A stretch of 17,943 nucleotides of DNA from Ignavibacteria bacterium (GTDB taxonomy: Bacteria; Bacteroidota; Ignavibacteria; Tepidaquicellales; OLB5): NCBI GenBank assembly GCA_026417195.1, contig JAOADS010000019.1:1-17943 (forward strand). Reading direction: 5' to 3'. Under the pieces are notes generated by a model. It saw only the letters and a list, made by a program, of their open reading frames with translations, made no database searches and had not been told where the DNA came from. The position numbers and the translations under genes are program-made. Below, piece by piece: positions 1 to 8,822 of the stretch (its first letter is position 1; each line of letters opens with the position of its first letter).

Positions 1-872
1 AGGTAATATAAGGCTTCCCTTCTGATATAATCATTATCAAATCCCGGTTTCAGTGAGTCACATGCAGCAATTATTTCCTCATAAATTCTTTTAGCTTCAT
101 TCCATTTAGAAAGTCCTATATATGACCTGCCTAAAAATTTTTTAAAAACCGGATTTTGAGGATACATTAAACTAAGCATAAGCGAATATTTCTCTGCCTC
201 AAGGTAATCTTTCTCATAAAAAATATTTATATATGCCAGCACTGCATTTGCTTCTGTTTTTGAAAATTTCCCGTTTGATGCACATTCCTGTAACTGCTTC
301 AGTCCCAGCAATTTATTACCTTTGGGGAAGAAAAACAAAACTGCTTTGAGAAACGGATACCTTTCAACGACATAATCCACTGCATAGTTATAAAGCCCTA
401 TACCGAAAACTGCATCAATGTTCGACGGATCAAGTTCATAACTCTTCTGAATTAAGTTAAGTCCCTGTTTTCCGTCATCTATCGCCTTCAGCCAGTTGTC
501 CCGCATAACATTCATAAATCCCCTGTAACCAATCACACCTCCTAATAGAAAAGTTGTCCATGCATCATTATCGTTTTTATCGAGAATTTCCTCACAAAGC
601 TTAATACACCTGTCAACCCTGGAGAGATATTCGTCATCTATTGAACGGTCATCTTTATTTATGTAAATTTTCCACCAGGCACTCATTGCAAGAAAAAAAT
701 ATCCGGTAGGATCAGCGGGCTTTTCATTTATCATCTGTCTGAAAACAGCATCAGCTGAATCAAACTTAATCTGGTAAACGTAATTTATTCCTTTCTGAAT
801 CTGATCGTCTCGTGACTGAGAGAAACCAAAAGATGTAATAAAATAAATTAAGAACAGAATTAAAAATCTCAT
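1..872 (-). CDS. Secreted TPR-like protein, partial (C-terminus outside window)
   Basis: This open reading frame runs off the left edge; about 290 residues are visible. It starts at ATG 872-870, which overlaps the TGA of ugd in an ATGA junction, so it is the last visible gene of that operon and is probably translationally coupled. Residues 1-19 form a hydrophobic signal peptide ending in a Phe-Ser-Gln-Ser site, so the product should be periplasmic or surface-exposed. The rest is helical and rich in Tyr, Leu and Lys. It shows TPR-like helix pairs, for example a late segment with Gly-Arg-Ser-Tyr-Ile-Gly-Leu followed by Trp-Asn-Glu-Ala-Lys. A middle segment with Phe-Pro-Lys-Gly and Leu-Lys-Gln-Leu faintly recalls DUF3808-type repeats, but I cannot confirm that. 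TPR proteins act as protein-interaction scaffolds; no specific partner can be named. Its position after ugd and a flippase-like gene hints at envelope or glycan work, which is inference only. Confidence 0.75.
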   Translation of the reverse strand, partial: MRFLILFLIYFITSFGFSQSRDDQIQKGINYVYQIKFDSADAVFRQMINEKPADPTGYFFLAMSAWWKIYINKDDRSIDDEYLSRVDRCIKLCEEILDKNDNDAWTTFLLGGVIGYRGFMNVMRDNWLKAIDDGKQGLNLIQKSYELDPSNIDAVFGIGLYNYAVDYVVERYPFLKAVLFFFPKGNKLLGLKQLQECASNGKFSKTEANAVLAYINIFYEKDYLEAEKYSLMLSLMYPQNPVFKKFLGRSYIGLSKWNEAKRIYEEIIAACDSLKPGFDNDYIRREALYY

Positions 873-2176
873 CTCCCAATACCATAATACTTAAAACCAT
901 ATTCCTTGACAAGTCTGGGATCATATATATTCCTCCCGTCAAAGATAACCTTGCTTTTCATAAGTCTGCTTGCTTTTTCAAGATCTATGTTTCTGAACTC
1001 ATTCCACTCAGTCACAAGTATCAGACCGTATGAGTTTCCGAGAGCTGTGTAATTATTCTCAAACAATTTGACATTTCTGAACTTCTTACCGTAAAGTTTT
1101 CTGAAGTTATTGTTTGCAACCGGATCTGAGGCATTTACCCTTGCTCCGTGTTTTAACAGTTCTTCTATTATTGTAAGAGATGGTGCTTCGCGTAAATCAT
1201 CTGTCCTTGGTTTATAGGACAGCCCCCAGACTGTAAAGACTTTACCTTTGATATTGTTTCTGTAATGTCTGAGTATTTTATTTACCAAAACCAGCTTCTG
1301 CTGACGGTTAATTTCATCAATAGCCTTCAGGATTTTAAAATCATAATTATTTTCCTCAGCTATCTTGAGCAGTCCCTTTACATCTTTTGGGAAACAACTT
1401 CCCCCGTAACCTACTCCGGGGAACAGAAAACTTGCTCCTATTCTCTCATCTGAACCTATACCTTTTCTTACCAACTCTATATCAGCTTTCAGCTTTTCAG
1501 CAAGATTGGCTAATTCATTCATGAAAGATATTCTCAATGCAAGCATTGAATTTGCTGCATACTTTGTAAGTTCACTTGATCTTTCATCCATTACTATGAA
1601 CCTTTCAGAAACCCTCATGAAGCTTGAATAAAGTTCTCTCATGATCTCAATTGCCTTCTTACTCGAACTCCCTACGATAACCCTGTCCGGTGACATAAAA
1701 TCTGAAACAGCTGCTCCCTCTTTAAGGAACTCCGGATTTGAAACAACATCAAATTTATGTTTAGTCCGCTCTGAGATTATTTTCCTGATTTTTTGAGTTG
1801 TACCGACCGGAACTGTGCTTTTGCTGACAATCAGTTTGTAACCGTTTATATACTTCGAAAGATCACTGCTTACCTCTAGCACTCTGCTCAGATCAACAGA
1901 ACCATCTTCAAGCGGAGGTGTAGGCAGGCAAAGAAATATAATATCTGAACGTGAAACTACTTCTCGGAGACTGTCTGTAAAAGAGATTCTCTTTTCAGAT
2001 AAATTCTTCTTCAGAAGTTCTTCTAGTCCGGGTTCGTAGATAACCGGGTCCCCGGTCTTAAGCCTTTTGATTTTCTCATAGTCCTTATCCATGCAAATAA
2101 CATCATTACCGTTTTCTGCAAAACATACACCGGATACAAGCCCGACATATCCGGTCCCGATTATTCCTATTTTCAT
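869..2176 (-). CDS. ugd: UDP-glucose 6-dehydrogenase
   Basis: This 435-residue protein oxidises UDP-glucose to UDP-glucuronate with two NAD+, supplying uronic acids for polysaccharides and other glycans in the cytoplasm. The N-terminal Rossmann domain opens with GIIGTGYVGLVSG (residues 4-16). Lys205 and Asn209 match the conserved active-site pair of the family, and the catalytic cysteine is Cys261 in GVGYGGSCFPKD. The phenylalanine after that cysteine, together with GVGYGG, favours UDP-glucose over GDP-mannose dehydrogenase. The C-terminal NAD/UDP-binding part contains YKPRTDDLREAPS. Length is typical for a complete bacterial enzyme. The ATG at 2176 overlaps the stop of the flippase-like gene upstream (ATGA), and the downstream TPR gene overlaps in the same way, so three genes are probably coupled. 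A weak purine-rich stretch (GGAAG) lies about 10 bases before the start. Confidence 0.96.
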   Translation of the reverse strand: MKIGIIGTGYVGLVSGVCFAENGNDVICMDKDYEKIKRLKTGDPVIYEPGLEELLKKNLSEKRISFTDSLREVVSRSDIIFLCLPTPPLEDGSVDLSRVLEVSSDLSKYINGYKLIVSKSTVPVGTTQKIRKIISERTKHKFDVVSNPEFLKEGAAVSDFMSPDRVIVGSSSKKAIEIMRELYSSFMRVSERFIVMDERSSELTKYAANSMLALRISFMNELANLAEKLKADIELVRKGIGSDERIGASFLFPGVGYGGSCFPKDVKGLLKIAEENNYDFKILKAIDEINRQQKLVLVNKILRHYRNNIKGKVFTVWGLSYKPRTDDLREAPSLTIIEELLKHGARVNASDPVANNNFRKLYGKKFRNVKLFENNYTALGNSYGLILVTEWNEFRNIDLEKASRLMKSKVIFDGRNIYDPRLVKEYGFKYYGIGR

Positions 2177-3201
2177 AATTTTTCTTCCGCTACTTCTTTA
2201 ATTTCTGAAATTTTGTAATTGTAACTAATCAGGAAATAAATTCCCATAACAAGATACATCAGGAACATCATTGCATGTGTGGCTGTAGCATAACCCAATG
2301 AAGCTGCTTCGCTTACGTAAAACATGTTCATAAGAGTTACCTTACATATCCAGTGATAAGGTCCTGTTGCAGCAGGTGAAGGAACAAACATAGCAACATT
2401 TATAAGCACCAGAAGAAGATTTGCATTCCACAGACCTTTAAGCAAAGTTGTTCCGGTCAGAATTCCAAATGAGTAAAAAGGAATGTATGCGCTTAAAAGA
2501 TATGCTATCCACAACATCAGGGAATAAAATGCTAACTTTAAAAAAAGAGATGGAGTTTTCAGAACATCGAATCCGTTTAACATTGAACTGAATATGTCAT
2601 CAACCCTTTTATGTATTTTATCAGGCAGGAACTTAGAGAAGAATTTGATAAATGCAAGAGCTGTCTCCGGCTTCAGCATCATAAAGATTATACACAGAAG
2701 CAAAAGGAAAATCAAAAGGGATAATAATAAAACTGCAGATCCGATTTCAGGTATTGCCCTGCTGATTGAGTCTTTGAAATAAATCAGTGCTACGGCAAAC
2801 ATAAGCAGAAACATAACAGTATCTATTATCCTTTCAACTATAACCGTAGCAAATGCTGAAGCTTTTGAAATATTTTCCTGCTTGCCTAAAATATACGGCC
2901 TGATTATTTCGCCTGAACGAGGGAAAAAATTGTTAAACATATAACCTATAACGGTACTTGAAAACAGATTACGGAAACGCAGTCCGCGGCTTACAGGTTC
3001 AAGAAGTACCTTCCATCTAGCAGAACGAATTAACGAGCCTATGACAACTCCCGTAAAGGTACCAATAAATACATAAATGTAATTTGTGTTTTGGAGAATT
3101 TCAAACAGCTCAGAGAAATTTACATTTCTGAAAGCTAGGTAGAGAAAAAAAACAACAAGGGATATGCTTATGAGAATATTTAATTTCTTCTTCTTGACCA
3201 A
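2173..3201 (-). CDS. Flippase-like integral membrane protein (UPF0104 / LPG-synthase TM region)
   Basis: This is a 342-residue polytopic inner-membrane protein with about seven or eight hydrophobic segments. It matches the lysylphosphatidylglycerol synthase transmembrane (AglD/UPF0104) family. The family motif is visible at residues 90-103, with Asn90, FPRSGE and RPY, followed by Glu123-Arg124 and Asp127. The C-terminal aminoacyl-transferase domain of MprF is absent, so it is not a lysyl-PG synthase. Such stand-alone proteins are thought to move or modify lipid-linked substrates. The start appears to be TTG at 3201: the frame upstream is closed by a TGA a few codons after the end of lolA, and no ATG is available. 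I see no Shine-Dalgarno site, so the start is less certain than the frame. It lies 25 bases after lolA and overlaps ugd by four bases. Pairing with ugd suggests a role in exported uronic-acid glycan or glycolipid, which is inference. Confidence 0.85.
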   Translation of the reverse strand: MVKKKKLNILISISLVVFFLYLAFRNVNFSELFEILQNTNYIYVFIGTFTGVVIGSLIRSARWKVLLEPVSRGLRFRNLFSSTVIGYMFNNFFPRSGEIIRPYILGKQENISKASAFATVIVERIIDTVMFLLMFAVALIYFKDSISRAIPEIGSAVLLLSLLIFLLLLCIIFMMLKPETALAFIKFFSKFLPDKIHKRVDDIFSSMLNGFDVLKTPSLFLKLAFYSLMLWIAYLLSAYIPFYSFGILTGTTLLKGLWNANLLLVLINVAMFVPSPAATGPYHWICKVTLMNMFYVSEAASLGYATATHAMMFLMYLVMGIYFLISYNYKISEIKEVAEEKL

Positions 3202-3226
3202 AAGTAATATGATGGGATTTAATATC

Positions 3227-3871
3227 TTACCTCATATCGATCACTTCAGTGCCCTCAGGGGGAGTGAAAGTGAATTTAGAATTACTGATACCGATATTGA
3301 CCTGTATGTTTTTAACAGAGTATGTTGCAGTTGATTCATCAGTTACAATATAAATTTTCTTTATCATCCAGTCATCTTTCCCAACCCAGATCTTGGCTGA
3401 TTTGACATATCCGGACTCACGGGGTTTGAGTGTTAGAACATATGTATCCTTACCTGATATTTTTTCAGTACCCGCAAGATCAGAATAAAAATTCTCCGGG
3501 TACTGGAACAGATATTTGTTGGGAGAAAAGGTGTTCCCGGTTTCCTTGTAGTAATCTATTACTACCCTTTTTTTGGAAGCGGAATAAGACCATGAAGTAC
3601 TTCCGTCTGTTACAAGGATCTGATTTGAAGTTTCTATTCTGTATTTCTTTTCCTTTTTTATATATAAAGTTCCGGAGGAAGTCTCAGCTTTAGACTTACC
3701 ATATTTCACTGTCTGGGTATATGAAGCTTTTGCATCTGTAATATCTTTATACACAGACTGCACATTTTGTATTATCTCCTGAGCTGTTATGTCATCCTGT
3801 GAAATTACGTTCTGAAGACAGGAAAAAGTAAAAGAAATAGTAATTATAGTTTTAAAAAGAGTTTTTTTCAT
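3227..3871 (-). CDS. lolA: LolA-family outer-membrane lipoprotein carrier
   Basis: This 214-residue protein has an N-terminal signal peptide (residues 1 to about 25, ending near Val-Ile-Ser-Gln). A LolA-type fold follows: an early helix (around QEIIQNVQSVYKDI), then Tyr-Thr-Gln-Thr and alternating beta strands, including GTLYIKKEKKYRIE, a central LVTDGSTSWSYSASKKRVVI and a late LTLKPRE. LolA shuttles lipoproteins through the periplasm from the LolCDE transporter to the outer membrane. The strand order, length and Asp-Gly-x-x-x-Trp motif are typical; sequence conservation in this family is low. In E. coli lolA directly follows ftsK. Here an outer-membrane receptor gene sits between them, and lolA follows an 83-base gap with a promoter-like element. 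It probably heads an operon with the flippase-like gene, ugd and the TPR gene. A more general LolA-like sorting role cannot be excluded. Confidence 0.88.
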   Translation of the reverse strand: MKKTLFKTIITISFTFSCLQNVISQDDITAQEIIQNVQSVYKDITDAKASYTQTVKYGKSKAETSSGTLYIKKEKKYRIETSNQILVTDGSTSWSYSASKKRVVIDYYKETGNTFSPNKYLFQYPENFYSDLAGTEKISGKDTYVLTLKPRESGYVKSAKIWVGKDDWMIKKIYIVTDESTATYSVKNIQVNIGISNSKFTFTPPEGTEVIDMR

Positions 3872-3893
3872 AATTGGTAAATTTTATTTTCTA

Positions 3894-3920
3894 CAAAATT
3901 AAGTATATAATAAGACTCAA
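3894..3920 (-). promoter_or_regulatory. Candidate Bacteroidota-type promoter before lolA
   Basis: On the minus strand TAATTTTG (3901-3894) matches the Bacteroidota -7 consensus TAnnTTTG exactly. A TTG at 3920-3918 lies 16 bases before it, slightly closer than the usual spacing of about 17-23, so the upstream half is weak. Transcription would start near 3887 and leave a leader of about 15 bases before the lolA ATG. It lies in the 83-base gap that separates lolA from the receptor gene. AT-rich spacers produce such matches by chance. Confidence 0.4.
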
Positions 3921-3954
3921 TCTATGTATTTAGATCTCTATTAATTAATAACAA

Positions 3955-6369
3955 TCATCTATCGGGGTTTTCCTGAATGTCTCTGGATTCGTTGGGATTG
4001 AGTTTTATTTTCTTTTTCTTTGATATAAACTCATCTGTATTTCCGAAATTATATGAAATATTAAGAACAACCGTCCGTGAATCTGAATTATTCCTTGACG
4101 ATTGGGAAAATCCCACAGATGAAACATCCTGTTTCCATGAAAAAGTTCTGAAAATATCTGTGGCTTTCAGGGAGACGCTAAAATTATTATTCATGAAACT
4201 CTTTGAAAGCGAAATGTCAAATGAAGATGCAGGCAGAGTTATACCCTGAGAGTTAATACGCTTGCCTGTATAGTTATAAACCAGTTCAAGGTTAAAAAGT
4301 TCTGCTGCTTTTAACATAGCTCTGAGATTAGCCTTCCATGAAGTACCCTCTTCTGCTTTATAATCACTGCCTGAAGGATTAGTGTCAAATTTTGTGTTGT
4401 AAATACTTAACGTGGAAATCAGGTTTAACCAGTTCAACGCCTTTGAACTTAAGAACAAATCACATCCATAGGTTTTCATGCCTGATGCATTTATATATGT
4501 AGCAACCGTTATATTACTGTCTGAAAGGTAGCTGTAATTTGTTATTACATCCTTAGTTCTCCTGAAAAAAAACATAGGACTGAAGTTAATAAAAGGAAGA
4601 TAAAGCGAGTAATTTAATTCATATGAATCTGTAATTTCCGGAAGCAGTTCCGGATTACCTTTATTATATATTCTTCTATCACTTTTATTAACAAAGGGAT
4701 TCAGTCTCCAGGCAGCAGGTCTGGTAATTCTTTTTGAATAGGAAAACTGAATCTGATGAATATTACCGATTTTAAGTGCCAAACTCAAAGTAGGGAAGAA
4801 ATTAAAGTAACTTCTCGTAAAATCCGAATCTTTGATATTCCCTTTGGCAGAAGAATGTTCGATACGAAGTCCTGCTTTGGTAGAAAGAAATAAAACTGGT
4901 GCAGAAAACATAATATAACCTGCATTAATAATTTCCTTCAGTTTAAATCTGTTGGTAGAACCATCATCAGTGAAATTCCCGCTTGCGTTTTCAAGTGTAT
5001 CGGAACGGAAATTATTATCATTACTTGTGAAACTGCCCTTATAGCCTGATTCAAGTTTAATTTCTCCAAGCGTATGAGAATAGTCTATCTGAAAAAATCC
5101 ATTATCTGATTTATTATTCGTTGTATCCCTTCTTGTTTCTGAAAAGTAGTTACTGTTCTGCAAAAAGTCTGAATCAAAGATATTCCGTGAGTAAGAGTAG
5201 CAAATTTCTGCCTGAAATTCTAAATTCTTGTCTTCTGGTTTAAAAGAAAAGTAAACTGATGAATTAAACATTCTCCCTATCCCTTTTTTGTTATTCTGCA
5301 AGATTGAAGAATTCATTATTAAATCCAATGAATCATAATGTTTTCCGGATGATTCATACAATGTTTTCCAGTCCCCTAATGAAAAACTTAGCTCTGCCCC
5401 CGCAAATGCAGAAGGGAAAACCTCATGTTCAGCTCCCGTCTGAGCCCAGAAATATCTGTTATCACCTTTTGCAGAACCGGAATTAATATATTTTGAGACC
5501 GGACTGTTGTAAATTATCTGAGATGAATAATCAAACTTATGATTGAAAATCCCCGAATATGCTGATGAAAAAAGACTGAACTTTCTTTTTTTCAGGTTGA
5601 GACTCAGCCCACCGTACGCTCTCTCCCTGAACCCGCCGCTCAGGGAAGCTGTACCTCTGAAGCCCGACTTATCTGTCTTTCTGAGAACGATGTTAACTAT
5701 ACCGGAAATCCCCTCAGCTTCATACTTTGCGGAAGGATTCGTTATTAATTCTATTCTCTCAACAGTTTCAGATGGTATTTGCCTGAGATTCAAGTTTTTC
5801 GCAGGTTTATCGTTTATAAATATCTTAACATTCCTGTTTCCTCTCAGAAGAATATTGTCATTGTTATCAACTTCAACCAGAGGAACTGTTTTCAGAACAT
5901 CAAGAACAGTACCTGCTTTTGAAACCATGCTTTCAGATACATTAAATATTTTCTTCTCCCCTGAAAACTGAATCAAGCCTTTGTTCTCTTCAACGGTAAT
6001 TTCATCAGTTGAATATGCTTTAAAAATATATATCGTGTCATTAAGTGTAAGTTCGGTGTCTTCATTTAATTTAATACTGTCCCTTAGGAATTTAACGTAT
6101 CCCGGAGAGGAGACTTCTATTTTGTAAATACCACCGGAAAGATTTGTAAAGCTGAATTTACCTGAAAGTCCGCATATTGTACTGTCAATCAGTTTATCTT
6201 CACTTAAGAGCCAGACTGTAGCCTTAAGCGGAAAGTAGCCAGAGCCGTCATATACAATTCCGCTGATTTTACCTTGTGCATAATACTCAGTTGTGCTGAA
6301 AAGAAATACTGCAACAACTATCAAGGGAGAACTTAAACCTATATATAATTGTATAAGGCGGGCTGTCAT
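3955..6369 (-). CDS. Outer-membrane beta-barrel receptor, TonB-dependent-receptor-like
   Basis: This is an 804-residue outer-membrane protein. It has an N-terminal hydrophobic signal region ending in Tyr-Ala-Gln-Gly near residue 33. A carboxypeptidase-regulatory-like beta-sandwich domain follows (about 34-110), then a plug domain (about 140-235) containing LDVLKTVPLVEVD, a LLRGNRNVKIFIND loop and SGIVNIVLRK. The remaining 550 or so residues are a long beta-barrel rich in aromatic, Ser and Asn residues, as in the OMP_b-brl_3 family of Bacteroidota. Such proteins import or bind substrates at the outer membrane; the ligand cannot be read from the sequence. I do not see an obvious TonB box. The barrel ends around residue 778 and is followed by a short Lys/Asn/Glu-rich tail, whereas most barrels end in an aromatic residue. 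The gene starts 13 bases after ftsK and has no obvious terminator. Confidence 0.88.
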   Translation of the reverse strand: MTARLIQLYIGLSSPLIVVAVFLFSTTEYYAQGKISGIVYDGSGYFPLKATVWLLSEDKLIDSTICGLSGKFSFTNLSGGIYKIEVSSPGYVKFLRDSIKLNEDTELTLNDTIYIFKAYSTDEITVEENKGLIQFSGEKKIFNVSESMVSKAGTVLDVLKTVPLVEVDNNDNILLRGNRNVKIFINDKPAKNLNLRQIPSETVERIELITNPSAKYEAEGISGIVNIVLRKTDKSGFRGTASLSGGFRERAYGGLSLNLKKRKFSLFSSAYSGIFNHKFDYSSQIIYNSPVSKYINSGSAKGDNRYFWAQTGAEHEVFPSAFAGAELSFSLGDWKTLYESSGKHYDSLDLIMNSSILQNNKKGIGRMFNSSVYFSFKPEDKNLEFQAEICYSYSRNIFDSDFLQNSNYFSETRRDTTNNKSDNGFFQIDYSHTLGEIKLESGYKGSFTSNDNNFRSDTLENASGNFTDDGSTNRFKLKEIINAGYIMFSAPVLFLSTKAGLRIEHSSAKGNIKDSDFTRSYFNFFPTLSLALKIGNIHQIQFSYSKRITRPAAWRLNPFVNKSDRRIYNKGNPELLPEITDSYELNYSLYLPFINFSPMFFFRRTKDVITNYSYLSDSNITVATYINASGMKTYGCDLFLSSKALNWLNLISTLSIYNTKFDTNPSGSDYKAEEGTSWKANLRAMLKAAELFNLELVYNYTGKRINSQGITLPASSFDISLSKSFMNNNFSVSLKATDIFRTFSWKQDVSSVGFSQSSRNNSDSRTVVLNISYNFGNTDEFISKKKKIKLNPNESRDIQENPDR

Positions 6370-6382
6370 TTAAAACTGATAA

Positions 6383-8821
6383 TTACAAAAGCTGTTCAAG
6401 TTGTGCTTCGGAATCCACAAGCACTTCACGTTCTTTGCTTCCGTTATTAGGTCCAACTATATTAGCTGCTTCAAGTTCATCAACTATTCTGGCAGCTCTT
6501 GAGTAACCTATTTTAAGTTTCCTCTGAAGCAAGGAAACAGAACCTCGCTGATAACGGACTATAATTCTCGCAGCTTCTTCAAACAGTTCATCCCTTTCAT
6601 CGGAAGCAGAATAAGCTCCCTTTTTCTTCTGATTAACAGACGGAATATGATATGGTTTGTAAAAACCTTTCTGAGAACCTATAAACTCTGCAATCTTCTC
6701 AACCTCTTCAGAAGAAATAAACGGACTTTGTATCCTGATCGGTTTACCTATTCCCGGAGGAAGATAAAGCATATCTCCCATACCAAGCAGCTGTTCTGCT
6801 CCGTTCATATCAAGTATAGTTCTTGAATCAACTTTCGAGTTAACAAGATATGCTATCCTTGACGGAAAGTTTGCTTTTATAACACCGGTAATTACATCAA
6901 CTGAAGGTCTCTGAGTAGCAAGTATGAGGTGAATCCCGACCGCACGGGCAAGCTGTGCAAGCCTGGCTATCGGCTCTTCAACTTCCCTTGAGGCAGTAAT
7001 CATAAGGTCTGCAAGTTCATCAATTATTACAACTATATACGGCATCCTGCTGTGTCTGATCTCCCCATCATTTTTAACTTTTCCCTCAGAGACTTTTTTG
7101 TTATAATCATATATGTTCCTGACAGCGGCATTAGCAAGTCTTTCATAACGTTTCTCCATTTCAATCTCAAGTCCTTTAAGGGCAAGAACTGCATTCTGCG
7201 CGACTGTTATAATTTTTTCATTATAGTCTTTTGAGACGGCAAGATAGTGATTTCGGAGCTTGTCATATAGATTCAGTTCTATCTTTTTAGGATCAATAAG
7301 AACGAATTTAAGGTCTTCAGGTCTTAATTTATAAAGCAGGCTTGTGATGATCGTGTTTATTCCAACACTTTTACCTGAGCCGGTTGAACCAGCCACAAGC
7401 AGATGAGGCATTCGGGCAAGGTCATCCACATAAACCTCACCTGAAATTGTCTTGCCAAGTGCTATAGGGAGCTGCATTTTTGAATCAAGAAACTTTCTGG
7501 AAGCAAGCACGCCTCTTATCCTGACTGTAACAGACTTGTGATTTGGTATTTCAACTCCAACTGTGCCTTTGCCCGGCATAGGTATAATCATCCTGATACC
7601 CCTCGCCTTCATTGCAAGGGCTATATCGTCTTCAAGACTCTCTATTCTGCTAAGCTTTATGTTTTCCTCCGGAACTATTTCATACAGTGTTACAACAGGA
7701 CCCGGTGTGGCTATCACTTTCTGTATTTTCACCCCGAAGTTAAGCAACTTAGCCTGAAGAAGTTTACTGTTCTCGTTAAGTTCTTCATCAGAAATAAGTT
7801 CAAGTTCCTCTTTCAGCGGCTCATCAAGAAGTTCGAGATGAGGCATTCTGAAATCTTCAAGGTATTCATATTCATTAAACTCACCTTCTGCTGTTTCCTC
7901 TGAAGTTGACTCATCCTCTATTATCCGGTTAGTTACAATTTCTTCTTCATCACTGATTTCATTTCCAGATACAGGCTCAGTAGTTTCACTGACCACTGAA
8001 GATACTTTACCTGATGTCCCAAAAGCCGCATCTGAATCAGGCCTTATTATATGAGCCTCCTTGATTACTGGTTCAGGCTCTTCAGGTTTTCTTATTATTT
8101 CTTTCCTTTTCTCCTTCCTTGAAGTTATGTATTTCTCATCCGCACGCTTCTGCCTTAACTCTTCTGCTGATGTTTTCAGTCTTTCTTTTAAAGATTCAAA
8201 CCATACTTTTAACCTCGCTAAAGATTTCACAATATCTCTGTCTATCAAAACATATATAAAAGTTAATATCAGCAGCGTCAGCAAAACATAAGTAGCAAAA
8301 GAACCAAGAATTACAGAAAGGACTGTTGCAAAATATTCTCCGCTTATACCTCCAACCACCTGTGAAATAATTTCCTCTCCGAGACTTATCCTCAATTTTG
8401 AAACAAAAGTTGCTGAAAGTATCATAAGTGCAAGCATGTAGGATACAGGTGCAATTAAATCAGAAACATTTTTCTTCCTTATTAGCTGTAACCCCGTAAG
8501 AATGAAAATCAGAGGTAAGGTGAGACTGAAATATCCGAATGTTTTTTCAACAAGGAATCCGCTTATCTTAACTCCTGCAAGACCAAGAAGGTTTTCTGTA
8601 TGAATTGCCTGAGTTTTGGTTTCACTTATGAAAATTTCCCGCCAGGAAGTACTTTCGTAGATAGACTGGTCAGCTGAAGAATATGTGATTATACTAAGTG
8701 AAAGCAGAATCCCTGAAAGTATCAGGAAGAAACCTAAAATCTGCTTTTTTACAGACAGAGGTAATCCGTCTTCAAATTTTCTTTTTTTATCAGATGAAAA
8801 AGATGTTCTTTTCTTTTTCAT
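6383..8821 (-). CDS. ftsK: DNA translocase FtsK
   Basis: This 812-residue ATP-driven DNA pump clears chromosome termini through the division septum and activates XerCD at dif. It is built in the standard order. Four N-terminal membrane segments (about residues 27-195) anchor it at the septum. A charged Glu/Lys-rich linker (about 195-350) is much shorter than in E. coli. The motor follows, with Walker A GSTGSGKS near residue 478 and Walker B with VVIIDELADL near residue 600. Residues about 750-812 form the gamma winged-helix domain (RGSVSLLQRKLKIGYSRAARI), which reads polar DNA signals. The length matches the shorter FtsK/SpoIIIE type. It begins one base after the comB-like stop, without a Shine-Dalgarno site, so it is probably coupled to the upstream genes. 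Nothing looks truncated or altered. Confidence 0.97.
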   Translation of the reverse strand: MKKKRTSFSSDKKRKFEDGLPLSVKKQILGFFLILSGILLSLSIITYSSADQSIYESTSWREIFISETKTQAIHTENLLGLAGVKISGFLVEKTFGYFSLTLPLIFILTGLQLIRKKNVSDLIAPVSYMLALMILSATFVSKLRISLGEEIISQVVGGISGEYFATVLSVILGSFATYVLLTLLILTFIYVLIDRDIVKSLARLKVWFESLKERLKTSAEELRQKRADEKYITSRKEKRKEIIRKPEEPEPVIKEAHIIRPDSDAAFGTSGKVSSVVSETTEPVSGNEISDEEEIVTNRIIEDESTSEETAEGEFNEYEYLEDFRMPHLELLDEPLKEELELISDEELNENSKLLQAKLLNFGVKIQKVIATPGPVVTLYEIVPEENIKLSRIESLEDDIALAMKARGIRMIIPMPGKGTVGVEIPNHKSVTVRIRGVLASRKFLDSKMQLPIALGKTISGEVYVDDLARMPHLLVAGSTGSGKSVGINTIITSLLYKLRPEDLKFVLIDPKKIELNLYDKLRNHYLAVSKDYNEKIITVAQNAVLALKGLEIEMEKRYERLANAAVRNIYDYNKKVSEGKVKNDGEIRHSRMPYIVVIIDELADLMITASREVEEPIARLAQLARAVGIHLILATQRPSVDVITGVIKANFPSRIAYLVNSKVDSRTILDMNGAEQLLGMGDMLYLPPGIGKPIRIQSPFISSEEVEKIAEFIGSQKGFYKPYHIPSVNQKKKGAYSASDERDELFEEAARIIVRYQRGSVSLLQRKLKIGYSRAARIVDELEAANIVGPNNGSKEREVLVDSEAQLEQLL

Positions 8822-8822
8822 T

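Noticed and set aside
869..2176. GDP-mannose 6-dehydrogenase
   Set aside because: The motif around Cys261 (GVGYGGSCFPKD) follows the UDP-glucose enzyme rather than the GDP-mannose enzyme.
2173..3201. MprF lysylphosphatidylglycerol synthase
   Set aside because: The catalytic C-terminal domain is missing; only the membrane flippase-like part is present.
5543..5971. 142-codon plus-strand reading frame inside the receptor gene
   Set aside because: It is antisense to a clearly coding barrel protein, has no recognisable domain, and reads as a shadow frame.
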